Positions 29,044 through 37,470 of a stretch of DNA of 64,000 bases are shown here, piece after piece. The stretch comes from Flavobacteriales bacterium (GTDB lineage: Bacteria > Bacteroidota > Bacteroidia > Flavobacteriales_D > Crocinitomicaceae): contig CANMHB010000004.1 of assembly GCA_947497485.1 (NCBI GenBank), positions 164,684 to 228,683 of the forward strand. The letters are read 5' to 3'. Made by a program: the position numbers and the translations under genes. Each line of letters opens with the position of its first letter. Positions within the stretch are counted from its first letter, which is position 1. Below the pieces are notes generated by a model. That model was not told the DNA's origin. It searched no databases and worked only from the letters and a program-made list of their open reading frames with translations.

Positions 29044-30213
29044 CTAATTTTGTTTGGGATTCGCATAAAGCATTACATCCTCCTTTTCAATATTGTTTTC
29101 GCAAAGTATAACCAGTCTTTCAATAATATTCCTAAGCTCCCGAATATTACCTGTCCAATCTACAGATTTTAGTGCCTCCATACCTTTTTCAGTGATGTTT
29201 TTTCGAGGAATACCATGGTCTTGACATATTAAAGTGAGAAAGTGATCTGCTAACAAAGGAATATCATCTTTTCGCTCATTCAATGATGGAACATGAATAA
29301 GAATAACTGCAAGTCTGTGATATAAATCCTCGCGAAACCTTCCTTCAGCAATTTCTTTTCTTAAATCTTTATTGGTTGCAGCAATAACGCGACAATCTAC
29401 CTTAACGTCTTTTTCGCCTCCAACGCGCTGAATTACATTTTCTTGTAATGCTCGAAGAACTTTTGCTTGAGCACTTTGTGACATATCACCGATTTCATCC
29501 AAAAATAAAGTGCCACCAGATGCCAATTCGAATTTCCCTTTTTTGTCTTTAACTGCTGAAGTAAAAGCACCCTTTTCATGACCAAATAATTCACTTTCAA
29601 TTAATTCCGATGGAATTGCTGCGCAGTTAACTTCTATGAAAGGCATTTTGCCTCTATTGGATAGATCATGAAGAGATCTTGCAACCAGTTCTTTACCAGT
29701 TCCATTACCACCTGTGATTAGCACTCGAGCGTCAGATGGAGCAACTTTGGCAATCATTTCCTTGATCTTCAGAATTTCATTTGTTTCTCCAATGATTGAG
29801 CTTCCTTTTATACGCTTGACTGTATTTTTTAAAACTTTGGATTCGATAACCATTGTGTTTCGTTCCTTCACATTTCGAAGAAGGATTAAAATTCGATTCA
29901 AATCTAACGGCTTTTCAATAAAATCAAAAGCACCTTTCTTTATAGCTTGAACGGCTGTTTCAACATTCCCATGTCCGCTAATCATGACGATAGGTGTATT
30001 ATTAGATTCTAGGTTTAACGCATCCAAAACCTCCATTCCATCTAGCATTGGCATTTTTATATCACAAAAAATAAGGTCATAAGAATTCTTTTGAGTAGAT
30101 TCTATTCCCTCCTTACCATTTTCAGCTTCTGAAACTTGACATCCCTCAAATTCAAGAATTTCTCTCAGTGCTCTTCGAATGGCTCGTTCATCGTCGATTA
30201 TTAAAACTTTCAT
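29044..30213 (-). CDS. Sigma-54-type response regulator, receiver plus AAA+, no DNA-binding domain
   Basis: A 389-residue NtrC-family protein. Receiver: acidic pair D7/D8, phosphoacceptor D51 ([12 protein letters not shown]), K101 (FIEKPLDL). AAA+ domain: Walker A GGNGTGKE (168-175), sigma-54 loop GAFTSA (215-220, in place of the usual GAFTGA), Walker [10 protein letters not shown] (235-243), arginine-finger region FREDLYHRL, sensor [15 protein letters not shown]. The protein stops about 20 residues after the AAA+ C-subdomain (MLYANPKQN), so the Fis-type helix-turn-helix normally found in NtrC is absent. It may activate sigma-54 promoters from solution or have another role. No kinase is adjacent. 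It follows pcm by 5 bp. Confidence 0.92.
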   Translation of the reverse strand: MKVLIIDDERAIRRALREILEFEGCQVSEAENGKEGIESTQKNSYDLIFCDIKMPMLDGMEVLDALNLESNNTPIVMISGHGNVETAVQAIKKGAFDFIEKPLDLNRILILLRNVKERNTMVIESKVLKNTVKRIKGSSIIGETNEILKIKEMIAKVAPSDARVLITGGNGTGKELVARSLHDLSNRGKMPFIEVNCAAIPSELIESELFGHEKGAFTSAVKDKKGKFELASGGTLFLDEIGDMSQSAQAKVLRALQENVIQRVGGEKDVKVDCRVIAATNKDLRKEIAEGRFREDLYHRLAVILIHVPSLNERKDDIPLLADHFLTLICQDHGIPRKNITEKGMEALKSVDWTGNIRELRNIIERLVILCENNIEKEDVMLYANPKQN

Positions 30214-30218
30214 GTTAT

Positions 30219-30872
30219 CTATTTAACTGTTCTTTCTAACATTGGAACAAATTTGAATGTTCCGTATTCTCGCAAGTTGAACTCATCGTCGTTGAGTTTT
30301 GTCAATTTGATCATTTTTTGTTCAACTCCTTCTCCGACAGGAATAACCATTATACCACCAACCTTTAATTGTTTTTTAAGTTCGGCAGGGATTTCTGGTG
30401 CACCACAGGTAACAAGAATCTTGTCATAAGGAGCATAGGATTGGTTTCCCTGATACCCATCACCGAAAAAAAGTTTCGGATTGAAATTAAAATGATGAAT
30501 AATTTGTTTGGCTTTCAAATGCAGATCTCGATGACGTTCAATTGAAAATACTTTAGATCCTAAAGCGCACAGAATGCACGTTTGAAACCCTGATCCTGTT
30601 CCAATTTCAAGAATTTTATCTCCCTTTTCGATCTCCAATAAATCAGTTTGAAACGCTACAGTGTATGGGTGTGAAATTGTTTGTCCCGAACCAATTTGAA
30701 AAGCCATATTGGAATATGCTTGTTCCTCAAAGGCAAGATCTAAAAAAAAGTGACGTGGAATTTTTTCAAAAGCATTCAAAATATCCTGATTGTTTATGCC
30801 CTTTTCCTTCAATTCGTTAATGAGTATATTTCTCATTCCCTTATGTTTGAAAGTATCTTTTAAATGGTTCAT
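30219..30872 (-). CDS. pcm: Protein-L-isoaspartate O-methyltransferase
   Basis: A 217-residue class I methyltransferase that methylates L-isoaspartyl residues to start their repair. The substrate-binding signature GSGQTISHPYTVA (61-73) and the SAM-binding motif LEIGTGSGFQT (88-98) are present, as is ILVTCGAPEIPAEL for the later strand. Length matches bacterial Pcm (about 205-220). It heads a minus-strand run with the sigma-54 regulator and YfhO gene, and is divergent from the UpxY gene across a 120-bp region with a -7-like box for each direction. Confidence 0.95.
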   Translation of the reverse strand: MNHLKDTFKHKGMRNILINELKEKGINNQDILNAFEKIPRHFFLDLAFEEQAYSNMAFQIGSGQTISHPYTVAFQTDLLEIEKGDKILEIGTGSGFQTCILCALGSKVFSIERHRDLHLKAKQIIHHFNFNPKLFFGDGYQGNQSYAPYDKILVTCGAPEIPAELKKQLKVGGIMVIPVGEGVEQKMIKLTKLNDDEFNLREYGTFKFVPMLERTVK

Positions 30873-30908
30873 TTCAATCTCTTACCTAAACTTCGTTAAA
30901 AATTAAAA

Positions 30909-30916
30909 CAAAATTA
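30909..30916 (-). promoter_or_regulatory. Putative -7 promoter box for pcm
   Basis: On the minus strand this reads TAatTTTG, matching TAnnTTTG, and it ends 36 bp before the pcm start. No TTG box at standard spacing was seen, so this is tentative. Confidence 0.35.
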
Positions 30917-30958
30917 ACGCTTTTAAAGGTTGAAAAGCTTTTTAAATCGTCAAATTGT

Positions 30959-30966
30959 TAACTTTG
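30959..30966 (+). promoter_or_regulatory. Putative -7 promoter box for the polysaccharide locus
   Basis: TAacTTTG lies 26 bp before the ATG of the UpxY-type gene. The nearest upstream TTG (30930-30932) is 26 bp away, longer than the usual 19-21, so the -33 element is weak. If real it starts the long plus-strand polysaccharide transcript with a leader of only some 20 nt. Confidence 0.45.
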
Positions 30967-30992
30967 TAACGTATAGTTTGATTCGAAAATAA

Positions 30993-31508
30993 ATGTCTGA
31001 TGGTGTAAATGAAAAGTGGTTTGTGGTAAAAACAAACCCGAGAGCAGAAAAAAAGGTTTTCGAACGAATTGCTTCTTTAGGCATGGTATGTTATCTTCCT
31101 TTACTCACTACAATTCGGCAGTGGAGTGATCGTAAGAAGAAAATTGATCTTCCTCTCATCAATTCGACCTTATTTGTGTATTGCAAAGAATCTGATTTAT
31201 CAAAAATATATGGTGTTCAGGGTTTTCATTCCTTTCTTTATTATTTGAAAAAGCCTGCTGTAGTTAGAGATTACGAAATAAATAACTTAAGAATATTGTT
31301 AAAAGAACAAGTGGAAATTCAAACTACTAGTTCAGAGAAGCTTGTAAAGGGAGATAAAGTGGAAGTGATTAGAGGTCCATTTCAGGGGTTAATTGCAACT
31401 TCTATTGAAATTGATCGTATTCACAAAGTAATAGTGGAGATCGAAGGTTTAGATCAAAAGTTCATTGTTCATGTACCTCGTTCTTTTGTGAAAAAGATTA
31501 GAACTTAA
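30993..31508 (+). CDS. UpxY-family transcription antiterminator (NusG-like)
   Basis: A 171-residue NusG-paralog. The N-terminal NGN domain starts WFVVKTNPRAEKKVFERIAS and a C-terminal KOW domain is visible (LVKGDKVEVIRGPFQGL, about 113-130). In Bacteroides, UpxY proteins are encoded first in each capsule operon and let RNA polymerase read through that operon. Its place as first gene of this 29-kb surface glycan locus, with 80 bp before the first sugar gene, fits the same job. No companion UpxZ-type inhibitor gene follows. The mechanism is carried over from Bacteroides and is inference here. Confidence 0.9.
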   Translation: MSDGVNEKWFVVKTNPRAEKKVFERIASLGMVCYLPLLTTIRQWSDRKKKIDLPLINSTLFVYCKESDLSKIYGVQGFHSFLYYLKKPAVVRDYEINNLRILLKEQVEIQTTSSEKLVKGDKVEVIRGPFQGLIATSIEIDRIHKVIVEIEGLDQKFIVHVPRSFVKKIRT

Positions 31509-31588
31509 AAAGTTAAAAAATAAAAATTTCAATGACGTCGTATGTTCAATTTTGGGACTTACGATCAGCGAAGCTATGAATAACAAAA

Positions 31589-32566
31589 ATGAAATATAAA
31601 ATATTAGTTACAGGAGGTGCAGGTTTCATTGGTAGTAATACATGTGAGGATTTAGTGCATGATGGACATAACGTAGTTTGTTTGGATAATTTTATAACGG
31701 GTAAGAGAAAGAATATTGAAAATCTTCTCCGTTACCCTTCTTTTAGTTTAATTGAAGGTGACATTCGAAATATGGAAGATTGCAAAAAAGCTGTTGATGG
31801 TTGTGATATTGTATTACACCTTGCCGCATTGGGTTCTGTTCCAAGATCCATTGCTGATCCATTAACAACAAATCATATTAATATAAACGGGTTTCTGAAT
31901 ATGATTGTAGCAGCAAGAGATGCTAGAATTAAAAGATTCGTTTATGCTGCTAGTTCTTCAACCTACGGAGACTCAGAAAGTTTACCAAAGGTGGAGGATG
32001 TTATTGGAAAGCCATTATCACCATATGCTATTACGAAATATGTTGGGGAACTATATGCAGATGTTTTCGCAAAAACATATGGAATGGAATGCATTGGATT
32101 AAGGTATTTTAATGTTTTTGGAAGAAGACAAGATCCGGCTGGAGCATATGCTGCAGTAATTCCAAAATTTGTTGATCAGTTGATGCAATATGAATCGCCA
32201 ATTATAAATGGTGATGGTAGTTTTTCGAGGGACTTTACTTATGTAGACAATGTCATTCAAATTAATAAACTAGCGATGTTCACCAACAATTCGGAAGCAA
32301 CAAATCAAGTTTACAATGTAGCGTATGGAGAAAGTTCGACTTTAAATGAACTATTTAACGAAATAAAATCAAACTTATCTAAATTTGATTCAAAAATTGC
32401 CGACATATCCTGTATACATGGGCCTAACAGAAAAGGAGATATTCCTCATTCTTTGGCATCCATTGAAAAAGCGAGGCGATTGTTGAATTATAAACCAACA
32501 CATAGTTTGAAAAACGGTTTAGAGGAAACCGTTAGGTGGTATTGGAAAAATTTAAATAAGAACTAA
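31589..32566 (+). CDS. NAD-dependent UDP-sugar 4-epimerase (WbpP/UDP-GlcNAc 4-epimerase type)
   Basis: A 325-residue extended SDR. The NAD loop is TGGAGFIG (8-15), the catalytic set is SSSTYG (122-127) with Y146 and K150 (SPYAITKYVGELY). The segment LRYFNVFGRRQDPAGAYAAV is characteristic of the WbpP/TviC group, which interconverts UDP-GlcNAc and UDP-GalNAc or their uronic acids. It would supply an N-acetylhexosamine precursor for the polysaccharide in the cytoplasm. First sugar gene after the antiterminator; the aminotransferase gene follows after 58 bp. Confidence 0.88.
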   Translation: MKYKILVTGGAGFIGSNTCEDLVHDGHNVVCLDNFITGKRKNIENLLRYPSFSLIEGDIRNMEDCKKAVDGCDIVLHLAALGSVPRSIADPLTTNHININGFLNMIVAARDARIKRFVYAASSSTYGDSESLPKVEDVIGKPLSPYAITKYVGELYADVFAKTYGMECIGLRYFNVFGRRQDPAGAYAAVIPKFVDQLMQYESPIINGDGSFSRDFTYVDNVIQINKLAMFTNNSEATNQVYNVAYGESSTLNELFNEIKSNLSKFDSKIADISCIHGPNRKGDIPHSLASIEKARRLLNYKPTHSLKNGLEETVRWYWKNLNKN

Positions 32567-32624
32567 ATAATAATTGTTGTGCAAATTCATCAATTGGAGA
32601 AAAATATCAAACTAAAATTAAAGA

Positions 32625-33695
32625 ATGGCTGAATCGATATTTGTTACGAAATCATTTATGCCTCCTCAGGATGAATACATTGCTCAGTTAAATAAAATAT
32701 GGGAAAATAATATTCTAACGAATCGCGGTCCATTGACCATAGAACTTGAGGAAAAACTAAGAAAATATTTAGCAATTGAAAATATTATTATTACAAACAA
32801 TGGAACGATTCCACTTCAAATTGCTTTAAAAAAATTTGGAAATAGCGGTGAAATAATTACGACACCTTTTTCATATATCGCAACAAGTTCATCAATCGTT
32901 TGGGAGGGCTGTAAGCCTGTATATGTGGATATACATCCAGATTATTTGACTATTAACGAAAATGAAATTGAAAATGCGATAACTACTAAAACAACCGCAA
33001 TCTTGGCAACGCACGTTTTTGGTAACCCATGTAATGTTGATTTAATAGGGAAAATCGCAAATAAACACAATCTTTTTGTAATTTATGATGCAGCGCATTG
33101 TTTTGGTGTCAAATTAAATGGATCCTCTATTTTTAATTATGGGGATATTAGTACGTGTAGTTTTCATGCAACCAAACTTTTTCATACGGGTGAAGGTGGT
33201 GCATTGTTCTTCAAAGAATCATCATTTTATGATGAATTATTTTATGCTCATAATTTTGGTCACGATGGACCTCTTGATTTTTTTGGACTCGGAATTAATG
33301 GGAAGATATCAGAATTGAATTCAGCAATGGGGCTTTCGGTCTTACCACATATGCAAAATATTGTTGAAGAACGACAAAAAATAGTAATATATTATGATGA
33401 AAATATAATAGGATATAGAAAATTCAAGTTAAGAGAAAATACAGACTGGAATTTCAGTTATTATCCAATAATTTTTGATTCAGAGACGCAACTTTTAAAA
33501 GTACAGAAAAAAATGAATGAAATGAACATTTTTCCTCGTCGCTATTTTTATCCATCACTAAACACCATAAACTATTTATCAGGTCAAGATATGCCCATTA
33601 GTGAATCAATATCTAAAAGGATCTTGTGTTTGCCACTTTATGTTGGCTTATTAGAGAAAGAGTTGGAAAAAATTATCAGTATTCTACGCAAATAA
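32625..33695 (+). CDS. DegT/DnrJ/EryC1/StrS-family sugar aminotransferase
   Basis: A 356-residue PLP enzyme. The Schiff-base lysine is K184 (SFHATKLFHTGEGG), and D155 in IYDAAHCFGV is the pyridine-nitrogen ligand; TTPFSYIATSSSIVWEGC is the usual cofactor-site segment. Such enzymes transfer an amino group from glutamate to a keto-deoxy sugar nucleotide. Its keto-sugar supplier (a 4,6-dehydratase) is not in the window and may be elsewhere in the genome. WbqC-like and acyltransferase genes downstream suggest an N-acylated amino sugar (inference). The next gene starts 2 bp after its stop. Confidence 0.9.
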   Translation: MAESIFVTKSFMPPQDEYIAQLNKIWENNILTNRGPLTIELEEKLRKYLAIENIIITNNGTIPLQIALKKFGNSGEIITTPFSYIATSSSIVWEGCKPVYVDIHPDYLTINENEIENAITTKTTAILATHVFGNPCNVDLIGKIANKHNLFVIYDAAHCFGVKLNGSSIFNYGDISTCSFHATKLFHTGEGGALFFKESSFYDELFYAHNFGHDGPLDFFGLGINGKISELNSAMGLSVLPHMQNIVEERQKIVIYYDENIIGYRKFKLRENTDWNFSYYPIIFDSETQLLKVQKKMNEMNIFPRRYFYPSLNTINYLSGQDMPISESISKRILCLPLYVGLLEKELEKIISILRK

Positions 33696-33697
33696 AA

Positions 33698-35140
33698 TTG
33701 AGTAATTTAAAGGATAGAGCCATAAATGCCGTAATTTGGAGTTTAATTGAACGATTTGGTAATCAATTAGTTCAGTTCTTTATCGGGTTAATTTTAGCTA
33801 GACTTTTAATGCCCGATGATTATGGACTAGTAGGAATGATTTTAATTTTCATTTCTTTGTCTACGGTTATTTCAGAGGGTGGATTTTCATCTGCATTAAT
33901 AAGACAAACAAATGTTGATGAAAAAGTATTTTCATCGGTTTTTTGGTTCAATCTTGTTTCGGCACTTCTTTGCTATATTTTTCTTTTTTCTGCTTCAAGT
34001 TTGATAGCTGATTTCTTCAAACATGAAGAATTAGAATTGATAATCAAAATCTCGGGATTAAATATAATAATCAATTCGGTTAATTTAATTCCTAAAACTA
34101 TTCTAATCAAAAAATTAAATTTTAAAACCCAAGCCAAAATAAATTTAAGTTCTATTATAGTAAGTGGTATAGTTGGTATTCTAATGGCCTTAAATGGAAT
34201 GGGCTATTGGGCATTGGTTTTTCAAGTTTTAATTAGAAATTTTTTAGTATCTGCTTTGTTTTGGATAGTCAATAAATGGCGACCGAAATTGTTTTTTTCT
34301 AGAGTGGTCATCAAGGATCTTTATAGGTTCGGTTCTAATTTAATGTTTTCATCAATAATTAATACAGTTTCTGAGAATTTACATGCTATACTGATTGGTA
34401 AATACTTTGATGCCAAAAGTTTAGGGTTTTACACTAGGGCAAATCAATTTCAAAAACTCCCAGTTAGTGGAATTTATGGTGCAGTCAGTGCTGTTAGTTA
34501 TCCTATTTTATCTGAGCTTCAATCAAGCGGGAAAAGTGTTTATTCAGGTTATCAGTCAATGCTCAAAATGATTGCTTTTAGCTTATTTCCAATCATGGCA
34601 ATTTTAGCGACAATATCTGATTCGATGATTTTTGTGGTTCTAACAGAAAAATGGATGCCTGCGTCAGAAATACTAAAGGTTCTAACAATTGTTGGACTTT
34701 TTTATCCTTTGCATGCCATGAATTTGGATATCCTTAAGGTTAAAGGTAGGTCAGATTTATTCCTTAAAATAGAAATTTTGAAACAGATTTTGAATATTAT
34801 CACAATTATCGCATCGATATCCTTTGGGGTGATTGGTTTAGTATGGGGTTCAGTAATATTGAATGTTTTATGTTATGTAATAAATTCCTGGTATTCAAAA
34901 AATTTTATCAACTATGGGATATTATCTCAAATACAAGATCTACTACCCTATTTTACAATTTCGGTAATATTGTTTTTACTAATGGGAATCTTAGAAACTT
35001 TATACAGTAACCAATTGTTTTTTTTACTAACGGCTCCATTAATTTTTTCATCACTTTATTTACTAATAATGAAATGGCTGAAGATTGAGGAGTTTAATAT
35101 ATTTCGTAGCATTTTTTCAAAGTTTTTCATTACAAAATGA
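33698..35140 (+). CDS. Polysaccharide flippase (MOP/Wzx-WzxC type)
   Basis: A 480-residue inner-membrane protein with about fourteen hydrophobic segments and the MOP-family opening (LKDRAINAVIWSLIERFGNQ, ILARLLMPDDYGLVGM). It should move lipid-linked repeat units across the inner membrane. The frame is open further upstream inside the aminotransferase gene, but the family N terminus begins at the TTG at 33698, 2 bp after the previous stop, so TTG is taken as start. Its end overlaps the WbqC-like gene by 4 bp. A second flippase is at 58640, so which one serves this glycan is open. Confidence 0.87.
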   Translation: MSNLKDRAINAVIWSLIERFGNQLVQFFIGLILARLLMPDDYGLVGMILIFISLSTVISEGGFSSALIRQTNVDEKVFSSVFWFNLVSALLCYIFLFSASSLIADFFKHEELELIIKISGLNIIINSVNLIPKTILIKKLNFKTQAKINLSSIIVSGIVGILMALNGMGYWALVFQVLIRNFLVSALFWIVNKWRPKLFFSRVVIKDLYRFGSNLMFSSIINTVSENLHAILIGKYFDAKSLGFYTRANQFQKLPVSGIYGAVSAVSYPILSELQSSGKSVYSGYQSMLKMIAFSLFPIMAILATISDSMIFVVLTEKWMPASEILKVLTIVGLFYPLHAMNLDILKVKGRSDLFLKIEILKQILNIITIIASISFGVIGLVWGSVILNVLCYVINSWYSKNFINYGILSQIQDLLPYFTISVILFLLMGILETLYSNQLFFLLTAPLIFSSLYLLIMKWLKIEEFNIFRSIFSKFFITK

Positions 35141-35832
35141 AATTGGCGATAATGCAGCCTTATATTTTCCCTTATTTAGGCTACTTCCAGCTTGTAAATT
35201 ATGTTGATAAATTTATTTTTTATGACGATGTAAATTTCATAAAAAATGGTTGGGTCAATAGAAATAGACTCTTGGTAAATAAACAAGTTAATTATATTAC
35301 AATACCTGTTAAGAATCAAAGTTCATTTTTAAAAATAAATGAGATAGAATTTGTTGATTATCGTAAAAAAATTCTTAAAACGATAGAATATAATTATTGC
35401 AAGGCAGCATATTTTGATTCTGGGTTTTCTTTAGTTGAAAAAGTTTTTCAGATTGATACCAATAAAATATCTGATTTAGCGATCAATTCGGTTAAACTGA
35501 TTGCTGAGCATTTAGAAATAAAAACACACTTTGAGAAATCATCCGAATTATACTCTCAAAGTATAAATCGTAAACGAGAAGAAAGACTTTATGATATTTG
35601 TCATCAAAATTTAGCGAAAGATTACGTCAATTTGATCGGTGGTGAGCAATTGTATTCTAAGGAAAAATTTAAACTGAATAATATTAATTTGTTATTTATC
35701 CTTTGTGGCGATGTTAAATATAATCAAGGTGAAGAAATGGTTTTTCATCCCAATTTATCCATAATTGATGTAATCATGCACAATGGCAAAGACAAAACAA
35801 AGGAATTTCTCAAAAATTATGTAATCAAATAA
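35137..35832 (+). CDS. WbqC-family protein
   Basis: A 231-residue protein with the WbqC-family opening IMQPYIFPYLGYFQLVNYVD, then YDDVNFIKNGWVNRNRLLVN and later LIGGEQLYSKEKF. WbqC-like genes occur in O-antigen loci beside sugar aminotransferases; some are thought to add an acyl or aminoacyl group to an amino sugar, but the reaction is not well established. It overlaps the flippase gene by ATGA and precedes a hexapeptide acyltransferase, so a role in finishing the amino sugar made by the DegT enzyme is inferred. Confidence 0.87.
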   Translation: MKLAIMQPYIFPYLGYFQLVNYVDKFIFYDDVNFIKNGWVNRNRLLVNKQVNYITIPVKNQSSFLKINEIEFVDYRKKILKTIEYNYCKAAYFDSGFSLVEKVFQIDTNKISDLAINSVKLIAEHLEIKTHFEKSSELYSQSINRKREERLYDICHQNLAKDYVNLIGGEQLYSKEKFKLNNINLLFILCGDVKYNQGEEMVFHPNLSIIDVIMHNGKDKTKEFLKNYVIK

Positions 35833-35850
35833 AAAAGATTTTTTAGACAT

Positions 35851-36444
35851 ATGGAAGAGAAAAAAGAAATTCAAGGTGCTCAATTTATGGGCGAAAATCT
35901 TAGAAATCAGGTTAAGTTTATAGGTGAAGGAGTAAGACTTTATCCCATGTGTAAAATAATTCATCCAAGTTCGGCTGAGTTAGATAATCATTGTCAGATA
36001 ATGGACTTTACATTTATTGATGCAGGTGAATTATTGAAAATTGGAAAGTATAGCACAATTACTTGGCATTGTTTAATTGAAGGAGGTGCAAAAACTTACA
36101 TTGGAGATAGAGTTTTTATTGGTCCAGGCTCAAAATTGTTGACATCAACTTACGAGTTAGATGGATTTTATTCTGTTGAGCATCTTCCTGAGGGTTGTGG
36201 TGCGATTCGATATGGCGATATTATTTTAGAAGACGATGCCTATTTAGGCTCCAATGTTACTGTTTTGCCAGGTGTAACAATAGGTTCTGGAGCAGTTGTC
36301 GGCGCAAGTACATTGGTGAATAAAGATCTTGAACCTTGGGGAATTTATGTTGGCATACCTTGTAGAAAAATCGGTGAACGTGAGAAACCAACTCTTGAAC
36401 GTCAAGAAAAAATTAAGGAAGTCGATTGGAGTAATCATTTATAA
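35851..36444 (+). CDS. Left-handed beta-helix (hexapeptide) O/N-acyltransferase
   Basis: A 197-residue protein of hexapeptide repeats (IGKYSTITWHCLIEGGAKTY, IGDRVFIGPGSKLL, LEDDAYLGSNVTVLPGVTIG, GAVVGASTLVNKDLEPWGIY, VGIPCRKIGER). The closing VxGxPxRxIG is typical of acetyltransferases of the LacA/NodL/serine acetyltransferase-like set, which use acetyl-CoA as trimers. It likely acylates a sugar in this locus; the donor and position are unknown. It lies 18 bp after the WbqC-like gene and 9 bp before the SDR-like gene. Confidence 0.87.
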   Translation: MEEKKEIQGAQFMGENLRNQVKFIGEGVRLYPMCKIIHPSSAELDNHCQIMDFTFIDAGELLKIGKYSTITWHCLIEGGAKTYIGDRVFIGPGSKLLTSTYELDGFYSVEHLPEGCGAIRYGDIILEDDAYLGSNVTVLPGVTIGSGAVVGASTLVNKDLEPWGIYVGIPCRKIGEREKPTLERQEKIKEVDWSNHL

Positions 36445-36453
36445 AATTGCAAA

Positions 36454-37422
36454 ATGAAAAAAATATTGATTTTAGGAGCTAGTGGTGCAATTGGTAGATA
36501 TCTTATTGATTATTTTTATGAGAGAAGCTCTGAATGGAACATAGAATTAATAACGGGAGACATCAGGGAAAATTCTTTTGTAAAAGAAAGATCGTCTTTT
36601 TTTCAAATGGATGTTAGTAACAAAGAATCGTTTGAACAATTGCCTAAGGACATTTATGCAGTAATAGACTTAGCAACATTTATGCCTGCAAGAATGATAG
36701 GCTATGATCCAAAAAAATACATAGATATAAATATTGTAGGCACATACAATATACTTGAATTTTGTAAATCTAACAAGGTAGATAGATTACTTTTTGGTCA
36801 AACATTTGGTGATATTCTCAAACATGCAGATAAAGATCCTTTGCTCAAAGTCGATTTGAATCCAATTCAAGATTATAAAGACAATAAATCTGTATACATC
36901 TCGACAATGAATGCATCTGTGGAACTAATCAAATGCTATCATTCCATATTCGGGATTAAAACTTTTATCTTTAGATTACCAACAATTTATAATTGGGATA
37001 CTGATATTTATTGTGAAAATGGTGAATTAATTAAAATGGCTTGGCAAATTTTAGTTGAACAAGCCACCAAAGGTGAGGATATTTATGTTTGGGGAGATCC
37101 AGAAAGAAAAAAAGACATGGTTTATGTAAAAGATTTATGTCAAATGTTTTTCAAAGCTTGCTTTGTTGATCGTAATTATGGTTTTTATAATGTTGGAACA
37201 GGTGTCGGAATTTCACTACTTGATCAAATAAAAGGAATTATTAGTGTTTTTGGCGACACAAATAAATCGGAAATTCGGTTTTCACCCGAAATGAGAAATG
37301 CACCTCAGTATATTATGTGCATCGATGAGGCCAAAAATGAACTTGATTATAGTCCTTGTTATAGTTATATAGAAATGTTAGAGGACATGAAGAAAGAGCG
37401 TGATCTTGATAGATTTCACTAG
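36454..37422 (+). CDS. SDR/NAD-epimerase-like protein with degenerate catalytic site
   Basis: A 322-residue extended-SDR fold. The nucleotide loop is LGASGAIGRYL (7-17), and late motifs (WGDPERKKDMVYVKDLCQMF, FYNVGTGVGISLLDQI) fit sugar-nucleotide epimerases/dehydratases. The usual catalytic YxxxK is missing: the matching stretch reads VYISTMNASVELIK (147-160), with N153 where the Lys is expected, and the Ser/Thr strand reads LLFGQTFGD. It may use other residues, or be a binding or regulatory protein. The substrate is unknown. It sits between the acyltransferase and a GT2 gene. Confidence 0.82.
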   Translation: MKKILILGASGAIGRYLIDYFYERSSEWNIELITGDIRENSFVKERSSFFQMDVSNKESFEQLPKDIYAVIDLATFMPARMIGYDPKKYIDINIVGTYNILEFCKSNKVDRLLFGQTFGDILKHADKDPLLKVDLNPIQDYKDNKSVYISTMNASVELIKCYHSIFGIKTFIFRLPTIYNWDTDIYCENGELIKMAWQILVEQATKGEDIYVWGDPERKKDMVYVKDLCQMFFKACFVDRNYGFYNVGTGVGISLLDQIKGIISVFGDTNKSEIRFSPEMRNAPQYIMCIDEAKNELDYSPCYSYIEMLEDMKKERDLDRFH

Positions 37423-37470
37423 ATTTTGTGCCATTTTTGATACAAATAAAGTTTAAACTTAAATGATAAA

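Noticed and set aside
33626..33697. Start of the first flippase inside the aminotransferase gene
   Set aside because: The extra 24 residues (MFATLCWLIRERVGKNYQYS) do not resemble the family N terminus; the TTG at 33698 does.
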